Positions 6,194 through 11,087 of a stretch of 11,087 bases of DNA are shown one piece after another (positions within the stretch are counted from its first letter, which is position 1; every line of letters starts with the position of its first letter). Position numbers and translations under genes: made by a program. Source of the DNA: Pseudomonas sp. Its GTDB lineage: Bacteria; Pseudomonadota; Gammaproteobacteria; Pseudomonadales; Pseudomonadaceae. The notes below the pieces were generated by a model. It did not search any database. It was not told the origin of the DNA and saw nothing but the letters and a program-made list of their open reading frames with translations. The stretch spans positions 1-11,087 of the forward strand of contig DPSI01000247.1 of assembly GCA_003527165.1 (NCBI GenBank). Direction: 5' to 3'.

Positions 6194-8244
6194 GCGCACT
6201 GGATTTTCTGGTCGAACTCGGCACCGAAGAGCTGCCGCCAAAGGCACTGTGCAAGCTGTCCGATGCCTTCCGCACAGGCATCGAGAAAGGTTTGAAGGAA
6301 GCCGGCCTCAAGCACGGGCGGGTGCAGGCATTTGCGGCGCCGCGACGTCTCGCGGTACTGATCGAACAGCTCGATACCGAGCAGCCTGATCGCAGCATCA
6401 ACCTCGATGGGCCACCGCTGCAGGCCGCCTTCGATGCAGAAGGCGAACCGACCCAGGCCGCCCTGGGATTCGCCCGCAAATGCGGCGTGGACCTCGCGGA
6501 AATCGATCGCAGCGGCCCGAAACTGCGGTACAGCCGCTCGATACCCGGCCAGCCGACCGCCGAGCTGCTGCCCGGCATCATTGAAACTTCGCTGAACGAC
6601 CTGCCGATCCCCAAGCGCATGCGCTGGGCGGCACGCAAGGAAGAATTCGTCCGGCCGACCCAATGGCTGGTTATGCTGCTGGGCGACCAGGTCATCGACG
6701 GCACCATCCTCACGCAGCGCGCCGGTCGTGAATCCCGCGGTCATCGTTTCCACAGTCCGGGGCAAGTCCGCATTTCCGAGCCGACGAGTTACCTGGAAGA
6801 CTTGCGCGGCGCTCACGTGATCGCCGATTTCGCCGAGCGTCGTGAGCTGATCGCCAAGCGTGTCGCGCAGCTGGCTGGCGAACAGAACGGCACCGCCATC
6901 GTCCCGCCGGCGCTTCTGGATGAAGTCACCGCACTGGTCGAATGGCCGGTGCCGCTGGTGTGCTCCTTCGAGGAGCGCTTCCTCGAAGTCCCGCAGGAAG
7001 CGCTCATCACCACCATGCAGGACAATCAGAAATATTTCTGCCTGCTCGATGCCAACGGCAAGCTGCTGCCACGCTTTATCACCGTGGCCAATATCGAGTC
7101 CAAGGACCCGGCGCAAATCGTGGCGGGTAACGAGAAGGTCGTGCGTCCGCGCCTGACCGACGCCGAATTCTTCTTCAAGCAGGACAAGAAGCAGAAGCTG
7201 GACACGTTCAACGAGCGGCTGAAGAGCGTGGTTTTCCAGGCGCAGCTGGGCACCGTATACGACAAGGCGGTGCGGGTCTCCAGGCTCGCCGCCTTCATTG
7301 CCGAGCGCACCGAAGGCAACGCGCAATGGGCGGCCCGTGCCGGCCTGCTGAGCAAGTGTGACCTCGCAACCGAAATGGTCGGCGAATTCCCCGAGATGCA
7401 GGGCATCGCCGGTTACTACTACGCCCTGAACGATGGCGAGCCCAACGACGTGGCGCTGGCATTGAACGAGCAGTACATGCCCCGTGGCGCGGGTGCCGAA
7501 CTGCCAAGTACTCATACGGGTGCGGTACTGGCGGTTGCTGACAAGCTGGATACCTTGGTAGGCATCTTCGGCATCGGCATGCTCCCTACCGGCAGCAAGG
7601 ATCCTTATGCGCTTCGCCGTGCGGCATTGGGCATCCTGCGCATCCTGATTGAGAAGCGACTGGACCTCGATCTGGTAGAGGCGGTGCGCTTCTCCGTCGG
7701 CGAGTTCGGCAACCAGGTCAAAGCCGAGGGATTGGCGGATCAGGTGCTGGACTTCATCTTTGATCGCTTGCGAGCACGCTACGAAGACGAGGGAGTCGAT
7801 GTCGCGTCCTATCTGTCGGTACGCGCTGTGCAGCCGGGGTCGGCGCTGGATTTCGATCAACGTGTGCAGGCGGTGCAGGCGTTCCGCAATCTACCGGAAG
7901 CCGAAGCCTTGGCGGCGGCGAACAAGCGTGTCTCGAACCTGCTGAGCAAGTTCGAGGCAAAACTGCCGGATACCGTTGAGCCTCGCTATTTCGACAACGC
8001 CACCGAATTTTCACTGTATTCGGCGCTGCAACAGGCCGAGCAGGCCGTACAGCCATTGGCCATGGCGCGCCAATATCGTGAAATGCTCGAACGGCTGGCA
8101 CACCTGCGCGGGCCGGTGGATGCGTTCTTCGAAGCGGTGCTGGTCAATGCCGAAGATGCTTCGGTACGGGCCAACCGCTATGCCTTGCTAGCCAGGTTGA
8201 GGGGATTGTTCCTTGGCGTTGCCGATATTTCCACACTTGGCTAA
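6190..8244 (+). CDS. glyS: Glycine--tRNA ligase beta subunit
   Basis: This 684-residue beta subunit is needed with GlyQ for tRNA-Gly recognition and aminoacylation. The N-terminus [14 protein letters not shown], the central block [21 protein letters not shown], the HD-like region around [21 protein letters not shown] and the [20 protein letters not shown] segment are all family hallmarks, followed by a helical C-terminal anticodon-binding domain. Length is normal with no frameshift. The start has ribosome site GGAGG (about 6178-6182) within the end of glyQ. The last 32 bases overlap the start of gmhB if the TTG start of that gene is used. Confidence 0.97.
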   Translation: MSALDFLVELGTEELPPKALCKLSDAFRTGIEKGLKEAGLKHGRVQAFAAPRRLAVLIEQLDTEQPDRSINLDGPPLQAAFDAEGEPTQAALGFARKCGVDLAEIDRSGPKLRYSRSIPGQPTAELLPGIIETSLNDLPIPKRMRWAARKEEFVRPTQWLVMLLGDQVIDGTILTQRAGRESRGHRFHSPGQVRISEPTSYLEDLRGAHVIADFAERRELIAKRVAQLAGEQNGTAIVPPALLDEVTALVEWPVPLVCSFEERFLEVPQEALITTMQDNQKYFCLLDANGKLLPRFITVANIESKDPAQIVAGNEKVVRPRLTDAEFFFKQDKKQKLDTFNERLKSVVFQAQLGTVYDKAVRVSRLAAFIAERTEGNAQWAARAGLLSKCDLATEMVGEFPEMQGIAGYYYALNDGEPNDVALALNEQYMPRGAGAELPSTHTGAVLAVADKLDTLVGIFGIGMLPTGSKDPYALRRAALGILRILIEKRLDLDLVEAVRFSVGEFGNQVKAEGLADQVLDFIFDRLRARYEDEGVDVASYLSVRAVQPGSALDFDQRVQAVQAFRNLPEAEALAAANKRVSNLLSKFEAKLPDTVEPRYFDNATEFSLYSALQQAEQAVQPLAMARQYREMLERLAHLRGPVDAFFEAVLVNAEDASVRANRYALLARLRGLFLGVADISTLG
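8199..8205 (+). promoter_or_regulatory. Ribosome binding site for gmhB inside the end of glyS
   Basis: The purine run GAGGGGA lies 7 bases before the TTG at 8213, ideal spacing for initiation there. No comparable site precedes the alternative GTG at 8249. It therefore decides the start of gmhB and implies that ribosomes finishing glyS feed the next gene. Confidence 0.6.
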
Positions 8245-8791
8245 GCCAGTGAAATTGATAGTGCTCGACCGCGACGGTGTCATCAACGAAGACTCCGACG
8301 CGTACGTGAAAAACCTGGACGAGTGGGTACCCATCCCGGGGTCGCTGGAAGCCATAGCAAGGCTGTGCAAGGCCGGCTGGACGGTGGCAGTCGCCACCAA
8401 CCAGTCTGGTCTGGCCCGTGGCATGTTTGACGCGTCTACCCTCGGCGACATGCATTTCAAGATGCAACAGCTGGTGATGGAGGAGGGCGGTCGCATCGAT
8501 CTGATTGTGCATTGCCCGCATGGACCTGATGATGGCTGCGATTGCCGCAAGCCGCTACCGGGTATGTTCCAGCAGATCGCTGAGCATTTTCATCTGAAAG
8601 ATCTCAAGGGTGTGCCGGTGGTCGGCGACAGCCACCGCGATCTGCATGCCGGGATGCGTCTCGGGGGTGTGCCTTACTTGGTTCGTACCGGAAAAGGCAT
8701 TAAAACGCTCGAAGGTACGCTGCCACCAGGCACCCAGGTATTCGATGATCTGAAGGCAGTGGTCGAACACTTACTGAGAGCCAAACGATGA
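8213..8791 (+). CDS. gmhB: D-glycero-beta-D-manno-heptose-1,7-bisphosphate 7-phosphatase
   Basis: This HAD-superfamily phosphatase dephosphorylates heptose 1,7-bisphosphate at C7 on the route to ADP-heptose for the LPS inner core. In the 192-residue reading the nucleophile/acid motif is LDRDGVIN (D19, D21), NQSG follows at 63-66, the structural zinc ligands are C101, H103, C109 and C111 in [14 protein letters not shown], and GDSHRD (D139) completes the active site. The zinc loop between H103 and C109 is shorter than in E. coli GmhB. The start is uncertain: TTG at 8213 has a good ribosome site but adds about 12 non-conserved residues; GTG at 8249, just after the glyS stop, would give the more typical short N-terminus. 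Its stop overlaps the plsC-like start (ATGA at 8788-8791). Corresponds to PA0006. Confidence 0.9.
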   Translation: MALPIFPHLAKPVKLIVLDRDGVINEDSDAYVKNLDEWVPIPGSLEAIARLCKAGWTVAVATNQSGLARGMFDASTLGDMHFKMQQLVMEEGGRIDLIVHCPHGPDDGCDCRKPLPGMFQQIAEHFHLKDLKGVPVVGDSHRDLHAGMRLGGVPYLVRTGKGIKTLEGTLPPGTQVFDDLKAVVEHLLRAKR

Positions 8792-9525
8792 GCGTTTTGC
8801 TGCCCATACGCATCGCGCTGTTCTACTTGTTGCTGGCGTTCACTGCGTTCGCGTGGTGCTTGATCAGCTTGGTCTTCGCGCCGTTCATGTCGTTTCGCAC
8901 TCGCTACCGGTTCGTGGTTCAGACTTGGTGTCGCAGCGCTGTATGGTTGGCTAAAACCATCATCGGCTTGCGTTACGAAGTGAGCGGTCAGGAGAACATC
9001 CCAGACAGACCTTGCGTGATTCTTTCGAAGCACCAGAGTACTTGGGAGACTTTTTTTCTCTCGGCGTACTTCGAGCCGCTGAGCCAGGTGCTTAAGCGTG
9101 AGCTGCTCTATGTGCCGTTCTTCGGTTGGGCCATTATGCTACTCAAGCCCATAGCCATTGATCGCGACAATCCCAAGGCGGCCTTGCGTCAGGTGGCCAA
9201 GCAGGGCCATGAGCGGCTTGAGCAGGGTGCCTGGGTGCTGATTTTCCCCGAAGGGACCCGCATGCCGGTCGGGCAAGCTGGCAAGTTCTCCCGCAGCGGC
9301 GCGGCGCTGGCGGTGAACGCCAACCTGCCGGTGTTGCCGATCGCGCACAATGCCGGAACGTTCTGGCCCAAATCGGGTTGGAGCAAGCGGCCCGGGACCA
9401 TTCGAGTGGTTATCGGGCCGGCGATGCGCGCCGAAAGCGAAGGGCCGCGAGCGGTCGCCGAACTCAATCAGCGCGCCGAGAACTGGGTCAACATGCAGGT
9501 CGGACAGCTCGAGGGCAACGCCTAA
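8788..9525 (+). CDS. plsC: 1-acyl-sn-glycerol-3-phosphate acyltransferase (PlsC family; PA0005/HdtS-like)
   Basis: This 245-residue membrane acyltransferase converts lysophosphatidic acid to phosphatidic acid in phospholipid synthesis. An N-terminal membrane helix lies at about 8-33. Motif I is HQSTWE (H82 to E87), so the usual HX4D aspartate is a glutamate; motif III is FPEGTR (153-158), and a motif IV-like block LPVLPIAHNAG follows. A GAGAG ribosome site (8776-8780) precedes the ATG, which overlaps the gmhB stop. It corresponds to PA0005 (called lptA, unrelated to the LPS-transport LptA) and to HdtS of P. fluorescens F113, a family member also reported to yield acyl-homoserine lactones; that second activity cannot be judged here. 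It is the last gene of the glyQS operon, just before a strong terminator. Confidence 0.9.
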   Translation: MSVLLPIRIALFYLLLAFTAFAWCLISLVFAPFMSFRTRYRFVVQTWCRSAVWLAKTIIGLRYEVSGQENIPDRPCVILSKHQSTWETFFLSAYFEPLSQVLKRELLYVPFFGWAIMLLKPIAIDRDNPKAALRQVAKQGHERLEQGAWVLIFPEGTRMPVGQAGKFSRSGAALAVNANLPVLPIAHNAGTFWPKSGWSKRPGTIRVVIGPAMRAESEGPRAVAELNQRAENWVNMQVGQLEGNA

Positions 9526-9556
9526 AGGCAGGCAGAGCAGAAGGCAGCAATAAACC

Positions 9557-9594
9557 AAAAAGGGGGAGCAGACTTACATCTGCTCCCCCTTTTT
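9557..9594. terminator. Bidirectional rho-independent terminator between plsC and ahpF
   Basis: A perfect 16-bp stem pairs 9557-9572 with 9579-9594 around a 6-base loop (CTTACA). The core GGGGGAGCAGA pairs with TCTGCTCCCCC, flanked by five A on the left and five T on the right. Either strand therefore gives a GC-rich hairpin followed by a U tract. It lies 31 bases after the plsC stop and 14 bases beyond the ahpF stop, so it ends both converging transcripts. Confidence 0.93.
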
Positions 9595-9608
9595 CGTTAC
9601 CGCCAGGC

Positions 9609-11087
9609 TCAGTCTTCGACGGAGCTGCGGATCAGGTGGTCGAAGGCACTCAGCGAGGCCTTGGCGCCTTCACCGACCGCGATGACGATCTGCTTGTACG
9701 GTACGGTGGTGACGTCCCCAGCGGCGAAGATGCCCGGCAGCGAGGTCTCACCACGCGCATCGACGATGATCTCGCCACGCGATGTCAGTTCGACGGTGCC
9801 CTTCAGCCAATCGGAGTTGGGCAGCAGGCCGATCTGCACGAAGATGCCTTCCAGCTCCAGGTTATGGAATTCGCTGGAGTTGCGATCCTTGTAAGTCAGA
9901 CCGGTAACTTTCTGGCCGTCTCCCATGACTTCGCTGGTCAGCGCGCTGGTGATCACGGTGACATTGGGCAGGCTATGCAGCTTCTTCTGCAGCACGGCAT
10001 CGGCACGCAGCTGGCTGTCGAACTCGAGCAGCGTCACCTGGGCGACGATACCGGCCAGGTCAATGGCCGCTTCGACACCGGAGTTACCGCCCCCGATCAC
10101 CGCCACACGCTTGCCCTTGAACAGCGGGCCGTCGCAGTGCGGGCAGTAGGCCACGCCGCGGCCGCGGTATTCCTGTTCGCCCGGCACGTTCATTTCGCGC
10201 CAGCGGGCACCGGTCGCCAGGATCAACGTCTTGGCCTTCAGCGAGCCGCCATTTTCCAGCTTGATCTCGTGCAGTCCGCCTTCGCTCGAAGCCGGGATCA
10301 ATGCCGCAGCGCGCTGCAGGTTCATGATGTCGACGTCGTATTCGCGCACGTGGTTCTCCAGCGCACGGGCCAGTTTCGGGCCTTCGGTCTCGTTGACCGA
10401 GATGAAGTTTTCGATGGCCATGGTGTCCAGCACCTGACCGCCGAAACGCTCGGCGGCGACACCGGTGCGAATGCCCTTACGCGCGGCGTAGATGGCCGCG
10501 GCGGCGCCGGCCGGACCACCCCCGACAACGAGCACGTCGAAGGCGTCCTTGGCGCTGAGCTTCTCGGCATCGCGCGCCGCGGCACCGCTGTCGAGCTTGG
10601 CAAGAATCTCCTCCTCGCCCATGCGGCCCTGGCCGAACAGTTCACCGTTGAGGTAGATGCTCGGCACGGACATGACCTGGCGCACCGTGACCTCTTCCTG
10701 GAACAGCGCACCGTCGATGGCGACGTGGCGGATGTTCGGGTTGAGCACCGCCATCAGGTTCAGTGCCTGAACCACGTCGGGGCAGTTCTGGCAGGACAGC
10801 GAGAAATAGGTTTCGAAGTTGTATTCGCCGTCGAGGCTCTGGATCTGCTCGATGACGTCCGGCGCGGTCTTCGACGGATGCCCGCCAACCTGCAGCAGGG
10901 CGAGGACCAGCGAGGTGAATTCATGGCCCATCGGGATGCCGGCGAAACGCAGGCTGACGTTGCCGCCGATGCGGTTGAGCGCGAACGAGGGCTTGCGCAC
11001 GTCATCGCCATCGGTACGCAGCGTGATCTTGTCGCTCAGGCTGGTGATGTCTTCCAGCAGGCTGAGCATTTCCTGGGATTTGGCGCC
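9609..11087 (-). CDS. ahpF: Alkyl hydroperoxide reductase subunit F, N-terminus beyond the window
   Basis: This NADH-dependent FAD flavoprotein reduces the peroxiredoxin AhpC, which detoxifies hydrogen peroxide and organic peroxides in the cytoplasm. Visible in order are the N-terminal double thioredoxin-fold domain with redox motif CQNC (10782-10793), the FAD-binding GGGPAG, the second redox pair CPHC (10134-10145), the NADH-binding GGGNSG, and the C-terminal FAD segment [13 protein letters not shown] to [14 protein letters not shown]. All four redox cysteines are present. The frame is open to the right edge: six codons (GAKSQE) precede the ATG at 11069, and they match the family's continuing N-terminus, so that ATG is internal and roughly 30 residues lie outside. 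In relatives ahpC is usually immediately upstream, that is, to the right of this window. Confidence 0.96.
   Translation of the reverse strand, partial: GAKSQEMLSLLEDITSLSDKITLRTDGDDVRKPSFALNRIGGNVSLRFAGIPMGHEFTSLVLALLQVGGHPSKTAPDVIEQIQSLDGEYNFETYFSLSCQNCPDVVQALNLMAVLNPNIRHVAIDGALFQEEVTVRQVMSVPSIYLNGELFGQGRMGEEEILAKLDSGAAARDAEKLSAKDAFDVLVVGGGPAGAAAAIYAARKGIRTGVAAERFGGQVLDTMAIENFISVNETEGPKLARALENHVREYDVDIMNLQRAAALIPASSEGGLHEIKLENGGSLKAKTLILATGARWREMNVPGEQEYRGRGVAYCPHCDGPLFKGKRVAVIGGGNSGVEAAIDLAGIVAQVTLLEFDSQLRADAVLQKKLHSLPNVTVITSALTSEVMGDGQKVTGLTYKDRNSSEFHNLELEGIFVQIGLLPNSDWLKGTVELTSRGEIIVDARGETSLPGIFAAGDVTTVPYKQIVIAVGEGAKASLSAFDHLIRSSVED

Noticed and set aside
5078..6247. A 389-codon open frame on the minus strand opposite glyQ
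   Set aside because: Antisense shadow of glyQ that also overlaps the start of tag; its composition reflects the codon bias of glyQ.
6103..7860. A 585-codon open frame on the minus strand opposite glyS
   Set aside because: It lies wholly antisense to a certain gene; the GC-rich codon pattern of glyS removes stops on the opposite strand. The translation has no recognisable family and no ribosome site was seen.

Overview
The window looks like chromosomal DNA of a Pseudomonas-group gammaproteobacterium, most likely the P. stutzeri/Stutzerimonas branch. The evidence is GC-rich coding with strong third-position G/C, near-identical Pseudomonas-type proteins, and a recognisable block of gene order: tag, an HtrB-type lipid A acyltransferase and a PilZ gene running left, facing glyQ, glyS, gmhB and a PlsC-type acyltransferase running right. 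In P. aeruginosa this block lies just beside the replication origin (PA0005 to PA0012). The species assignment is inference.

Left part (1 to about 2860). Bases 1 to about 1515 carry the middle of a molybdopterin-binding subunit of a xanthine-dehydrogenase/CO-dehydrogenase-like enzyme on the minus strand, lacking both ends. Around 1515-1530 it abuts, without any intergenic DNA, the C-terminal three quarters of an amino-acid/ectoine-type ABC permease (ehuD-like) on the plus strand. An intact ATPase gene (ehuA-like) follows, translationally coupled by ATGA. The first 64 bases are a fold-back: bases 1-43 on the plus strand continue the same oxidoreductase gene whose upstream part is on the minus strand. 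Block 1 to about 1520 is therefore abnormal at both ends and is probably a chimeric join, although a real rearrangement is possible.

Middle part (2929 to 5245). A small TPR protein on the plus strand converges on a probable leftward operon tag-htrB-pilZ (DNA repair glycosylase, lipid A acyltransferase, c-di-GMP-binding-type domain).

Right part (5246 to 9594). glyQ-glyS-gmhB-plsC form a tight rightward operon in which every junction overlaps (ATGA, 32 bp, ATGA). It makes both subunits of glycyl-tRNA synthetase, a heptose-bisphosphate phosphatase for LPS inner core, and a phosphatidic-acid-forming acyltransferase. The operon ends in a perfect 16-bp-stem terminator that works in both directions and also serves the convergent ahpF (peroxiredoxin reductase), which runs off the right edge.

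Several envelope genes (htrB, gmhB, plsC, possibly pilZ-regulated) cluster with translation and repair housekeeping genes. I see no CRISPR array, tRNA, rRNA, insertion sequence or clearly novel defence-type system. The most unusual signals are the fold-back at the left edge and the blunt gene-to-gene junction near 1520.
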